64,000 bases of DNA from NCBI GenBank assembly GCA_016874735.1, contig VGTI01000001.1:1-64000 (forward strand). The letters run 5' to 3'. The notes beneath the pieces were generated by a model. That model did not search any database and was not told the origin of the DNA. It worked only from the letters and a program-made list of their open reading frames with translations. The stretch's first letter is position 1; every line of letters begins with the position of its first letter. Source of the DNA: Deltaproteobacteria bacterium (GTDB lineage Bacteria > Bdellovibrionota_B > Oligoflexia > Oligoflexales > CAIYRB01). Below, one piece after another: positions 56,585 through 64,000 of this stretch. A program made the position numbers and the translations under genes.

Positions 56585-57460
56585 TCACTCGATGAGGATG
56601 TCAGTGATGTAAACGGCGTCGATCTTGTGGTTCATGTATTGATTGATGCGGTCGTAGAGTTCTTTACGAAGCTGATTCTTGCCGTCAGGGCCTAGTAGGA
56701 ATTCACGTGTTTTGCGACTCACTACTGCAATAGCGACATCGCGGAGCTGAGGTAGTCTTTTATCAATTTCGGTGCGAGTGATTGGCTCGCAATCATATTC
56801 AACAGCAATCTCGAGTCGCATGTAGTGATTTTCAAGCGGATTGCCAAGATTTAGGTGGAATGGTGGAACGTTGGCAGTGCAGCCGAAATCTACACCTTCG
56901 ACTTTGGTGGTTTTTGGATCTATTTTCTCTGCGGCCTTGGCGTCGCCGCCGCCACCATGACCGCCACCACCGCCGTGCTCGTCTTTTTTCTCACCATGGC
57001 CGCCGCCGTGCTCGTCTTTTTTCTCACCATGGCCGCCGCCGTGCTCGTCTTTTTTCTCACCATGGCCGCCGCCGTGCTCGTCTTTTTTCTCACCGTGGCC
57101 GCCGCCGTGCTCGTCTTTCTTCTCGCCGTGGCCGCCGCCGTGCTCGTCTTTCTTCTCGCCGTGGCCACCGCCGTGCTCGTCTTTTTTCTCACCGTGGCCA
57201 CCGCCGTGCTCGTCTTTCTTCTCGCCGTGCTCGCCGCCTTCATCTCCCTCGGCGTGTTCGTCGGATTTTTCAGACTTGGCCTTGGCGGAACTACCACTCG
57301 CGAGGAAGAACCCCACGCCACCGCCGATGCCAAAGAGCGCCAGAACACCGCCGATAATCATGATCAACAGCTTCTTCTTCTTGCTCTTGGCGGCTTCTTC
57401 TTCGGGGGAAAGCTCCGCCTTGTCCGCCTTGGCTTCTTCTTTTTTTTCTGCTTTAGACAT
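56585..57460 (-). CDS. fliL: FliL with a His/Gly/Lys repeat linker
   Basis: 291 aa. A Lys/Glu-rich cytoplasmic start is followed by one membrane segment (about 27-50), a linker with eight exact repeats of the 11-residue unit HGEKKDEHGGG (264 bases, 56966-57229) and a periplasmic FliL domain at the C-terminus (NVPPFHLNLGNPLENHYMRLEIAVEYDC). FliL surrounds the stator units. Usual length is 140-180, so the excess is the repeat. AGAGGT precedes ATG 57460; the open frame starts seven codons earlier. First gene of the operon. Confidence 0.9.
   Translation of the reverse strand: MSKAEKKEEAKADKAELSPEEEAAKSKKKKLLIMIIGGVLALFGIGGGVGFFLASGSSAKAKSEKSDEHAEGDEGGEHGEKKDEHGGGHGEKKDEHGGGHGEKKDEHGGGHGEKKDEHGGGHGEKKDEHGGGHGEKKDEHGGGHGEKKDEHGGGHGEKKDEHGGGGGHGGGGDAKAAEKIDPKTTKVEGVDFGCTANVPPFHLNLGNPLENHYMRLEIAVEYDCEPITRTEIDKRLPQLRDVAIAVVSRKTREFLLGPDGKNQLRKELYDRINQYMNHKIDAVYITDILIE
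56966..57229. repeat. Eight 33-base tandem repeats within fliL
   Basis: Eight tandem 33-base units, each encoding HGEKKDEHGGG. Synonymous differences (Ala/Gly third positions, TTT versus TTC) group neighbouring units, pointing to growth by unequal recombination or slippage. Frame is preserved in any copy number. Confidence 0.95.
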
Positions 57461-57650
57461 AAGACCTCTTGGGACCTTCAATACAAGAGCTGTGCCAATT
57501 TTTGCCGGCCACTAGGCGAAGGCTGCCTATTCTCTTCGGACGGTTGGGGCTCAAGGGTTAGGTGAGAGGGTATATGCAATATCAGTGTCAAAAGTTTAGC
57601 TTTTAGGCATTATTGAACATTGCAGGACTAACTCAAGGTTTTTGGTTTTT

Positions 57651-57723
57651 CGTCAAAATGTGCGTCACTATTTTGACGCAGAGTGGGCGTCAAATTTCTG
57701 GCGTTGTCGCCAAATTTCCGACG
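57651..57723. promoter_or_regulatory. Cluster of CGTCAAA-type repeats between fliL and the porin-like gene
   Basis: Four related elements: CGTCAAAATG (57651), its inverted relative (CACTATTTTGACGC, 57666-57679), CGTCAAATTTCTGGCG (57688) and CGCCAAATTTCCGACG (57708). The last two are 20 bases apart. TGCGTCA/TGACGCA (57661-57680) is a perfect 7-base inverted repeat. The last element ends 25 bases before the ATG at 57749. Probably binding sites of a regulator acting on the divergent genes. Confidence 0.45.
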
Positions 57724-57748
57724 CTTTTTGTCCCAGTGAGGAGGAAGC

Positions 57749-59062
57749 ATGCGGTCGCAAGTAGTAAGAGTGCTGCCAGTGGTTCTCATCAGGTTCGCGA
57801 TCGTTGGACTGTCGCTTCAATCCTATCTTGGTTTGGCGGTCGAACAGTTAGCTGCCGAGCAACGACCAAGGACGACGACCCTCAGTTATGGTGTGGATGC
57901 GGATCTTACCTACGTGGATGTACTACAGGGACTCAAGTTAATTGGGGCAGTCGGTGACGCTGGTGGGCTGGACGCACAAGTTGGGGCTTATCCACGCACC
58001 CTCGGGCTAAGCCGTCTACGCGCCGTTTTCGATTGGCAAACTCCTCAAGGCATTAGCTTTCGCTTAACGCTGCGGCCAGATTCCCTATCACGACGCGATG
58101 AGTCCGGAGCTGATTTCGTGCCCCGGGAGTTTGATACCCGAAGCGGCGACAGCGGGATGAAACCCTTGCCGACAATCCGCGTCATTGATGCCTACCAAAT
58201 AAATCTCCCAGTGGCAGATAACCTGACTACAGGGGTAGGTGTGTTTGAAGCATTTCGCCCCAACAAATCGGCCTATCGTCCGATCCTCGGCTTTGGACTA
58301 GATGTAATATTACCGGCCAAGTTTTCCGGATTGCTGCTTGATTGGCATTCCAGTTCCACTGTCATTGCCACGGCAGCCGTGCCTAATCCCAAGTTGCAAA
58401 AGCCAGCATTTAATGCGCAGTTTTATTACTTCTTGGGCGACCAGGATCGCGGAGAGCTAATCAGTGGTCACGGCGGGTCTTATGATGTGGGGCCAAGTGC
58501 TAAAGACCCCTATCAAGGCGGCGCAGTCTCATTGTCTTGGCGTCCGACTACTCAAGTGGAACTAAGTGGCACTGGTGGGTACCTTAGGTCGTCGGAGCTC
58601 GGTGGTGCATACGACAGTGTTTTCAGTCAACTCACCATCAATAGTGGGTTTGATACCTGGAACCAAAGGCACCGTCTCAGTTTCGATACTCGGTACGAGA
58701 AGGACCATGGTCGCAGTGGTGTATCACCACAAAATCTCCTTAGCGGGGCATTGAGCTTAGCTTTGGGGACAGGGCCTGACACCGCCGTGCTTCTCGGTGT
58801 GCGGGCCGGCCGCGGTTCCCGATGGACGGCATTCAGTAGCCAGCGCTCCAAAACGGTGAGTCTTAGCGGCTATCAAGGCGAGACTGGCTACCAAGCTATC
58901 GTCGATGGCGGTTTAAAACTTGCACTACTAGCCACAAGGGAATTCCGCACTATGAATACGGATGGCCAGGAACTAGGTGGATTCCAGGATGCCGATGGAT
59001 CTAAAAACTTGATTCACCGGGTAGGCCTCGAGATTTCGTATCAATTGAACGCCAATGACTAA
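57749..59062 (+). CDS. Outer-membrane beta-barrel protein (437 aa)
   Basis: Not assigned to a named family. The N-terminus is a signal peptide (basic start, hydrophobic core, end near residue 35). The rest is alternating hydrophobic/polar strands with Gly/Ser/Asp loops and a final strand LEISYQLNAND, the pattern of a porin-like barrel. GAGGAGG precedes the ATG. It forms a likely operon with the next gene six bases on. Confidence 0.6.
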   Translation: MRSQVVRVLPVVLIRFAIVGLSLQSYLGLAVEQLAAEQRPRTTTLSYGVDADLTYVDVLQGLKLIGAVGDAGGLDAQVGAYPRTLGLSRLRAVFDWQTPQGISFRLTLRPDSLSRRDESGADFVPREFDTRSGDSGMKPLPTIRVIDAYQINLPVADNLTTGVGVFEAFRPNKSAYRPILGFGLDVILPAKFSGLLLDWHSSSTVIATAAVPNPKLQKPAFNAQFYYFLGDQDRGELISGHGGSYDVGPSAKDPYQGGAVSLSWRPTTQVELSGTGGYLRSSELGGAYDSVFSQLTINSGFDTWNQRHRLSFDTRYEKDHGRSGVSPQNLLSGALSLALGTGPDTAVLLGVRAGRGSRWTAFSSQRSKTVSLSGYQGETGYQAIVDGGLKLALLATREFRTMNTDGQELGGFQDADGSKNLIHRVGLEISYQLNAND

Positions 59063-59074
59063 GGTAGTTTGACA

Positions 59075-60421
59075 ATGTCGCCAAACAATTTTGTCAGTAT
59101 GCCAAGATCTGCCTATGCGATCGTGATTACGTGCGGCCTAACGGGCTTTGGAGGCGGTAGACTGGCCATGGGTCAATCAGCAACTGTCTCTGCAGCTGCC
59201 GCAGCAACACCGGTGCTGGGGCTACGCGTCGATTGTATGCATGATTTCAACGCCACCAATGGCTCCGCGCAGCAATGCTTAAGTCTATCTGGGCTAAGTG
59301 TCGATTTGAATCAGGAGTCCAGTCCAACGTTGAGTGCCAAAATTAGACTGGACCCCTTTGCCACGCCCCGCCCTTCCCGAGCCACGTCGCCTCTGCGCGC
59401 CAACTTGCCCGCCGCCGGCGACTCAGCCATGGGCATCATCGATCAAGCTCGACTGACGTGGATTGCCCGTCCAAGCCTGGAGCTGTCACTGAGGAGCTAC
59501 GAGGGGGCTACGTTACTGCCAGCAGTGAGTGGTCTGGCGATGGCGAATCAATTGATGGATGCCGGGTGGAAGCAACTCGCCCTGACCCTTGATTACAATC
59601 TGAACGCGTTGATTCCGACGCGCGTCGTACTGGCTGCTGGTAACGGGGAGGGGCAAACTGTGAGACCCGTCACACCCCAGCAATACTTTGGGGTGCGCGC
59701 GGAGGTCACCATCTTCGAACATTTGCAACTGAGTCTCGCTGGGGCAGCTAACGGCAACGACCTCGGCTCGGAGGAGCAAATTTACACCGGGCGGGTTCTG
59801 AAACAACGCTGTGGTATCAACGTGGACGAGGGGACCAAAGGCGGGGGTCATAGCACCAGACGGGCGGCCGTTGGGGTGACAGTCAGCGGTGCCCTTGTGG
59901 GCCTTGAAGGCCTGCGCCTCGGTGCTGGCTGGCAGTCGAACTTAACCAAGGATCTCGTTGCCGATAAAGGCGGATTCCCGTCCGTAGCTCAGATCGCTGA
60001 GGGCCGCTGTCAGCTTGACCCTGACTTGTATTTTGTCGAGGAGGAGGGGGTGCAAAGCAGCGTCCAGCGGACGACTCTCAATCTCAGTTTTCGGCATAAT
60101 TTTTCTTCCGGTATGTATCTTGCCGGTGACTACTCGACCCGGCGTATCACCAGCCAGGGTGGTAGCCTCATTCGGTTGTGTGACTTTGGTGCCGATGGAG
60201 GCTGCGTCGCCGGGGCGCAAGGCAATACTTCTCTAGATCAAACGGCATGGACCATCGGGCTGGGTACGGCCTTGGCACCAAATCTTGATCTCTCCCTCGA
60301 ATATTTCAGCGCCAGTTTTGACCGGCATTATGTAAACTTTTACTATCCGGGGGCAGATGGCCATGCTGATCGAGATTTCACCTTGTTCAATGCAAGGCTG
60401 GCTTATCGTTGGCAGTCATAA
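59075..60421 (+). CDS. Second outer-membrane beta-barrel protein (448 aa)
   Basis: A signal peptide (cleavage near residue 35, after AMGQS-type sequence) and a barrel of alternating strands, ending in FNARLAYRWQ, a typical closing strand. Four or more Cys (DCMHDF, QRCG, CDFGADGGC) may form loop disulfides. ATG 59075 with AAGGTAG upstream; a TTG at 59069 is less likely. It resembles its upstream neighbour in layout, so the two may be related or form a pair. Confidence 0.6.
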   Translation: MSPNNFVSMPRSAYAIVITCGLTGFGGGRLAMGQSATVSAAAAATPVLGLRVDCMHDFNATNGSAQQCLSLSGLSVDLNQESSPTLSAKIRLDPFATPRPSRATSPLRANLPAAGDSAMGIIDQARLTWIARPSLELSLRSYEGATLLPAVSGLAMANQLMDAGWKQLALTLDYNLNALIPTRVVLAAGNGEGQTVRPVTPQQYFGVRAEVTIFEHLQLSLAGAANGNDLGSEEQIYTGRVLKQRCGINVDEGTKGGGHSTRRAAVGVTVSGALVGLEGLRLGAGWQSNLTKDLVADKGGFPSVAQIAEGRCQLDPDLYFVEEEGVQSSVQRTTLNLSFRHNFSSGMYLAGDYSTRRITSQGGSLIRLCDFGADGGCVAGAQGNTSLDQTAWTIGLGTALAPNLDLSLEYFSASFDRHYVNFYYPGADGHADRDFTLFNARLAYRWQS

Positions 60422-60474
60422 TAGTCTCTGCTAACATGTCGGGGCGAGTAGTCGCTTTTTGGATTGGAGTTGCG

Positions 60475-60942
60475 ATGCGTTTGAACCGCTCTATTGGATG
60501 GTTGGTGACAGCGAGCTTGGCAGTACTCTTGGCTTCCTGTTTGGAGCAGTACGATCCCAGCCGGTATACAGCAAAATCTGCTGCAGAGTGGAAGCAGTCG
60601 GTCAAGCCAGAGCAGAAGCTGACGGAAACGGGCGAGGTCCCGGCTACTGGTGGCGCCAAAGTTGTCAATCCCGAGGAACGCTATGCAACCATTTGCGCAA
60701 ACTGCCATGGCGCCAAAGGTTACGGGGACGGTGCGGGTGGTTTGGCTCTAAATCCTAAGCCCCGGAATTTACATGACAAAGAGTGGCATGCAAAAGTGGA
60801 CGACGCACACATTGTCAAAGTCATTACGTATGGCGGCCAGTCAGTTGGGCTTAGCGGCAGCATGGCTGCTTGGGGCTCAATCCTAAGCCAGGAAGAAGTC
60901 CTGGCATTAGTGCAGATGATACGTAAGTGGGGACAGGAATAA
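60475..60942 (+). CDS. Lipoprotein cytochrome c
   Basis: 155 aa. Lipoprotein signal ending LLASC (Cys22). One heme site CANCH (Cys74, Cys77, His78) and likely axial Met130 (SGSMAAWG). The linker before the heme domain is about 45 residues. GGAG precedes ATG 60475. An electron carrier of the outer periplasmic leaflet or outer membrane; the partner is unknown, but two barrel proteins precede it. Confidence 0.85.
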   Translation: MRLNRSIGWLVTASLAVLLASCLEQYDPSRYTAKSAAEWKQSVKPEQKLTETGEVPATGGAKVVNPEERYATICANCHGAKGYGDGAGGLALNPKPRNLHDKEWHAKVDDAHIVKVITYGGQSVGLSGSMAAWGSILSQEEVLALVQMIRKWGQE

Positions 60943-60997
60943 CGACGTATAGTTGGCGTTACCAACCTGGTCACCCGAACCATTGTGAGGACTATTC

Positions 60998-61585
60998 ATG
61001 ACCTTCAAGCTACCTGAACTACCGTATGCTCTTGATGCCCTCGCTCCCGTGATGTCGCGCGAAACTCTCGAGTTCCACTACGGTAAGCACCATCAGCGTT
61101 ACGTTGATAATCTCAACAAACTGGTTGCTGGATCCGACCTCGAGAAGAAATCTCTTGAGGAGATCGTAAAGACCAGTAAGCCAGGCGGCATATTCAACAA
61201 TGCCGCTCAGATCTGGAACCATACGTTTTTCTTCCTTAGCCTTGCACCGCATGGCGTCAAGGTTAGCGGCAAGGTGAAAGACGCCATCGATAAGCAATGG
61301 GGCAGTTTTGACAAGTTCAAGGCTGAGTTTTCCGATGCTGCCGTTGGGTTATTTGGGTCCGGGTGGGTTTGGTTGACCCAGCTCCCTAACGGCACCTTGG
61401 CAATCGAAAAGACCAAGGATGCTGAAACCCCACTCACCAGTGGGCACAAGCCGCTCCTGACCCTGGATGTGTGGGAGCACGCGTACTACATCGACTACCG
61501 CAATGATCGTGCCCGCTTCATCAATGGCTGGTGGGATATCGTGAACTGGGACTTCGTCAACAAGCAGTTCCAGGCCTCTGTCTGA
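60998..61585 (+). CDS. sodB: Superoxide dismutase (Fe type)
   Basis: 195 aa. Metal ligands His27 (EFHYGKHH), His75 (WNHTFFF), Asp157 and His161 (DVWEHAYY). Gln71 (NNAAQIWNH) at the position that marks the Fe form. Converts superoxide to hydrogen peroxide and oxygen. A hairpin at 61606-61629 follows. Confidence 0.95.
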   Translation: MTFKLPELPYALDALAPVMSRETLEFHYGKHHQRYVDNLNKLVAGSDLEKKSLEEIVKTSKPGGIFNNAAQIWNHTFFFLSLAPHGVKVSGKVKDAIDKQWGSFDKFKAEFSDAAVGLFGSGWVWLTQLPNGTLAIEKTKDAETPLTSGHKPLLTLDVWEHAYYIDYRNDRARFINGWWDIVNWDFVNKQFQASV

Positions 61586-61605
61586 ATCCTTACTGATATC
61601 TTGAG

Positions 61606-61629
61606 CCGCCGCGTGTGATCACGCGGTGG
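61606..61629 (+). terminator. Hairpin after sodB
   Basis: Ten-base stem (one G-T pair) around TGAT, 20 bases past the stop. There is no T-run after it, so it may be a stabilising or Rho-linked hairpin. Confidence 0.4.
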
Positions 61630-61674
61630 TGGATAACCTGTGGATAACTATTCTAGGCTGGGGAGTTATCCCAG
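61628..61674. other. DnaA-box-like sequences between sodB and lysA
   Basis: A perfect DnaA box (TGTGGATAA, 61639-61647), a one-mismatch neighbour (GGTGGATAA, 61628-61636) 11 bases before it, and a weaker inverted one (TTATCCCAG, 61666-61674) at the lysA stop. This is not an origin: no dnaA/dnaN or A/T-rich element is nearby. Confidence 0.4.
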
Positions 61675-62925
61675 GCCGTCATTTTCATCAGCCCATAGAG
61701 ATGCAAGGGTTTCTCGTTTACGAGCGACTTTGTAGGCACCGCCGTCGACCAGAAGTTCAGGGGCTCTGGGCCTGCTGTTGTACTGAGAGGCCATCGACGC
61801 TGCATATGCTCCGCAGCCGCGGACCATTAAAAGGTCACCAGGGTTGGGTAGGGTCATCAGGCGATCCTTACCGAGATAGTCGCCGGATTCGCAAATGGGA
61901 CCGACGATGTCACAGAGACTGCGCTCTGAGACGTGGGCAGGTGAGGTCACTACGCCCTCGATGGTGTGGTACGACTCATATAGTGTCGGGCGCACTAAGT
62001 CATTCATGGCGGCATCAACTACGACAAAATGACGGTCTGGCGTCTTTTTGACATTGATCACGCGCGTTAAGAGAATGCCGATATTTCCGACAAGTGATCG
62101 GCCTGGTTCGATAATCAAACTGAGACCCGTCGATTTTATCTCGTCAATCAGTGTCGCGGCGTAACTTTGTACACTTGGAGGATCCTCATGGCGATAGCGA
62201 ATGCCGAGTCCCCCTCCCATATCGATGTGCTTGAGCTCGAATCCAAGCTGACGCACAGACTGGCAGAGTCCGGCCATTTGTCTTGCGGCATCGCGCAGAG
62301 GATTGAGATCTAGTATTTGGCTGCCAATGTGACATCCAAGTGCTACGAGTTTTAGGCCGGGCTGCCGCCGAATGGCATCGAGAAGCGCTGGTAGGTCGTG
62401 CTCGGCAATACCAAACTTAGTTGAGTACAGACCGGTAGTAATCTTGGCATTAGTTTGGGCGTCGATATTTGGATTAACGCGAATGCTAACTGCAGCGACT
62501 TTGCCCATGGTCTTAGCCAAGGTAGCTATCATCTCGACTTCAAACGGAGATTCGATATTGAACATCATGATGTTGGCGTTGAGGGCCCGTTCAATTTCAT
62601 GAGCTTGCTTGCCTACGCCTGAGAATACAATTTTATCCGCAGGGGCCCCGGCTAGGAGGGCGCGTTCAAGTTCCCCGGCTGACACAAGATCAGCGCCGAA
62701 GCCGCAACCAAATATTTCCTTAAGTACAGACAAGTTACTGAGCGCTTTGACGGCAAAGCACGCTTGCGTAGGATACCCTTGGAAGGCGGCGCGCAAACTT
62801 TCACAATGGTGTCTGAGCATGGCTCGCGAGTAAACATAGGCTGGCGTCCCCTCAGTTTTTGCTAACTGAGTTAAATCCACCGCTTCACAGAAATAGCGTC
62901 CGGCTTTAACTTGAAACTGATCCAC
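61666..62925 (-). CDS. lysA: Diaminopimelate decarboxylase
   Basis: A PLP enzyme making L-lysine from meso-diaminopimelate. 419 aa; PLP Lys60 (ACFAVKALSN), the HIGSQI motif, EPGRSLV and the C-terminal CESGD (dimer active site). It starts with GTG five bases past the tatB stop, so the two are probably cotranscribed. Normal length. Confidence 0.94.
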   Translation of the reverse strand: MDQFQVKAGRYFCEAVDLTQLAKTEGTPAYVYSRAMLRHHCESLRAAFQGYPTQACFAVKALSNLSVLKEIFGCGFGADLVSAGELERALLAGAPADKIVFSGVGKQAHEIERALNANIMMFNIESPFEVEMIATLAKTMGKVAAVSIRVNPNIDAQTNAKITTGLYSTKFGIAEHDLPALLDAIRRQPGLKLVALGCHIGSQILDLNPLRDAARQMAGLCQSVRQLGFELKHIDMGGGLGIRYRHEDPPSVQSYAATLIDEIKSTGLSLIIEPGRSLVGNIGILLTRVINVKKTPDRHFVVVDAAMNDLVRPTLYESYHTIEGVVTSPAHVSERSLCDIVGPICESGDYLGKDRLMTLPNPGDLLMVRGCGAYAASMASQYNSRPRAPELLVDGGAYKVARKRETLASLWADENDGLG

Positions 62926-62930
62926 TGGGA

Positions 62931-63371
62931 TTAACTCTTATGCAAGGGCCCAGGGCCGTTTGGGTTAAAGGTGTGTGAACCCTGCGGTTGATGATCTGGT
63001 GGTGTTGCAGCAACAAGCGGAGTCTGATCTACCAGGGTTTGCTCCGCCTGATTTTGGTCCACCTGAGGCTGGTCAGCCTTTGTGTGTTCCACCACATCGC
63101 CACTGTTTTGTAGCAGTCCTTGTAGCTCTTGACGCACATCTTGTACTGGTTGCAGAGATTTGCGGATGGACTCCGCCTCTTCGCGGCGGATTTCGTCCTC
63201 AGCCTCGCGAATCACCTGCTCAAAGCTAGATCTCACATCATTAGCGGTCCTTCGTAGATGCACGAACAGGCGCCCCGCTTGTTTCATGACTTCGGGTAGA
63301 CGCTTCGGACCGACCACAACTAAAGCCACAACAGCAATAATGATTAGCTCAAAAAAACCAATCCCAAACAT
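62931..63371 (-). CDS. tatB: TatB-type twin-arginine translocase protein
   Basis: 146 aa: an N-terminal membrane segment with the TatA/B signature (MFGIGFFELIIIAVVALVVVGPKRLPEVM), an amphipathic helix, then a long acidic coiled-coil (about 40-80) and a Gln/Pro-rich tail. The length and EL/GPK(R)LP pattern favour TatB. AAGGTGG precedes ATG 63371; the open frame begins 19 codons upstream. No tatC lies in the window. Confidence 0.85.
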   Translation of the reverse strand: MFGIGFFELIIIAVVALVVVGPKRLPEVMKQAGRLFVHLRRTANDVRSSFEQVIREAEDEIRREEAESIRKSLQPVQDVRQELQGLLQNSGDVVEHTKADQPQVDQNQAEQTLVDQTPLVAATPPDHQPQGSHTFNPNGPGPLHKS

Positions 63372-63475
63372 AGCCCACCTTTCCTTGTCGTCTGACGCCA
63401 CACCTACTCTAGTGGAATCCTGCCGCAACTTAAACTATTACTGAGCGTGATCGTGTGTACTTGAGGATTGTCGCC

Positions 63476-64000
63476 ATGCAAAAAATCATCACTTGGAATG
63501 TCAACTCGATCGGGCAGCGCCTGGCACGATTACTTGCATTGCTCGACCGATGGGCCCCTGATGTGGTGTGCCTGCAAGAGCTCAAGTGTATCGACGAAAA
63601 CTTCCCCCTAGCGGCGATAGAAGCGGCTGGTTACCATGCGGTATTTCACGGTCAAAAGGCCTTTAACGGCGTAGCGCTCCTTAGTCGCGAGCTGCCGCTA
63701 GAAGCAATCAAGGGGCTTAACGACAACGTAGACGATCCCCAGGCACGGTTCATCAGCGCTAGATTTGGCGAGCTGACGGTAGCATCGGTTTATGTGCCAA
63801 ACGGTCAGACCGTCGGATCTGAGAAATACTTCTACAAGCTCAACTGGTTAGAGCGCCTGCGCCAACATTTGGCGGCGCACTATAACCCTGAAGACTCAGT
63901 GATCGTCGCGGGTGACTTTAATATCGCCCCAGCCCCCATGGACACCCACGACCCAGCAGTTTGGGAGGGGCAAATCCTGTGCTCTGAGCGTGAGCGCGCT
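63476..64000 (+). CDS. xthA: Exodeoxyribonuclease III, 5' part
   Basis: 175 codons are seen; the gene runs off the window. The AP-endonuclease/exonuclease III fold shows TWNVNSI, LQELKC (metal Glu), VYVPNG, and AGDFNIAP (catalytic Asp/Asn). Starts at ATG 63476 with GAGG nine bases upstream. Removes AP sites in base-excision repair. Confidence 0.9.
   Translation, partial: MQKIITWNVNSIGQRLARLLALLDRWAPDVVCLQELKCIDENFPLAAIEAAGYHAVFHGQKAFNGVALLSRELPLEAIKGLNDNVDDPQARFISARFGELTVASVYVPNGQTVGSEKYFYKLNWLERLRQHLAAHYNPEDSVIVAGDFNIAPAPMDTHDPAVWEGQILCSERERA

Noticed and set aside
56855-57565. Long plus-strand frames (191 and 236 codons) opposite fliL
   Set aside because: They arise from the 33-base repeats read backwards (Ala/Val/Leu or Arg/His repeats) and have no ribosome binding site.
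61628-61674. Chromosome origin
   Set aside because: Only three box-like sites, no dnaA, dnaN, gyrB or A/T-rich unwinding region near.

Overview
The window reads as chromosome of a flagellated, free-living or predatory-type diderm (Gram-negative) bacterium. The signs are about ten lipoproteins with lipoboxes, two outer-membrane beta-barrel proteins, a Tat component, an AsmA-like intermembrane protein and a polar-type flagellar cluster with FlhF/FlhG. The gene mix would fit a Bdellovibrionota/Oligoflexia-like lineage, but that is inference; no rRNA or other marker is present to test it. No tRNA, rRNA, CRISPR array or intact insertion sequence was seen.

Layout. (1) 0-11 kb is a loosely packed accessory region of exported proteins: an S1 lipoprotein protease, an M48-type metalloprotease lipoprotein, three lipoproteins of unknown function, and a subtilisin-like protease (9.5-10.9 kb). 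A broken partial copy of the subtilisin gene with its terminator lies 3 kb away (6.0-6.6 kb). Long stretches between these genes hold nothing recognisable. (2) 11-19.6 kb is housekeeping: a DUF971 protein and Mrp (Fe-S carrier), thioredoxin reductase, PBP4-type D-Ala-D-Ala carboxypeptidase, a CinA-like protein with a degenerate C-terminal domain, a GlcD-type FAD dehydrogenase, and ATP-dependent PEP carboxykinase. (3) 19.6-31.6 kb is the most striking part: three translationally coupled or closely spaced genes. They encode a 1216-aa AsmA-like protein, a small lipoprotein ending in a YdbL-like (DUF1318) domain, and a 2567-aa lipoprotein with a TolB-like propeller, many TPRs, a degenerate CHAT domain and an intact C-terminal CHAT protease domain. 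(4) 31.6-39.3 kb holds an ABC1/UbiB-like kinase, a UPF0104 membrane protein and a second accessory cluster of exported proteins. That cluster includes a lipoprotein with an R-S-E ADP-ribosyltransferase signature, an EF-hand lipoprotein and two related small cysteine-containing proteins, interspersed with an O-methyltransferase and an ArsC-type phosphatase. (5) 39.7-43.1 kb is nrdAB, preceded by two NrdR-box-like sites. (6) 44.3-57.5 kb is one long minus-strand flagellar operon: fliL-fliM-fliN-fliO-fliP-fliQ-fliR-flhB-flhA-flhF-flhG-fliA-cheY-pilZ protein-DUF2802 protein. (7) 57.7-64 kb holds two beta-barrel proteins, a lipoprotein cytochrome c, Fe-superoxide dismutase, lysA, tatB and the 5' part of exodeoxyribonuclease III, which runs off the window.

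How the parts may work together: the AsmA-like/DUF1318 pair resembles the E. coli YdbH-YnbE-YdbL lipid-transport bridge. The coupled CHAT lipoprotein would then be an envelope-located sensor or protease tied to that bridge (inference). The flagellar operon runs from switch (FliM/N) and export gate (FliOPQR, FlhBA) to placement and number control (FlhF/G), sigma-28 (FliA) and signalling (CheY, PilZ).
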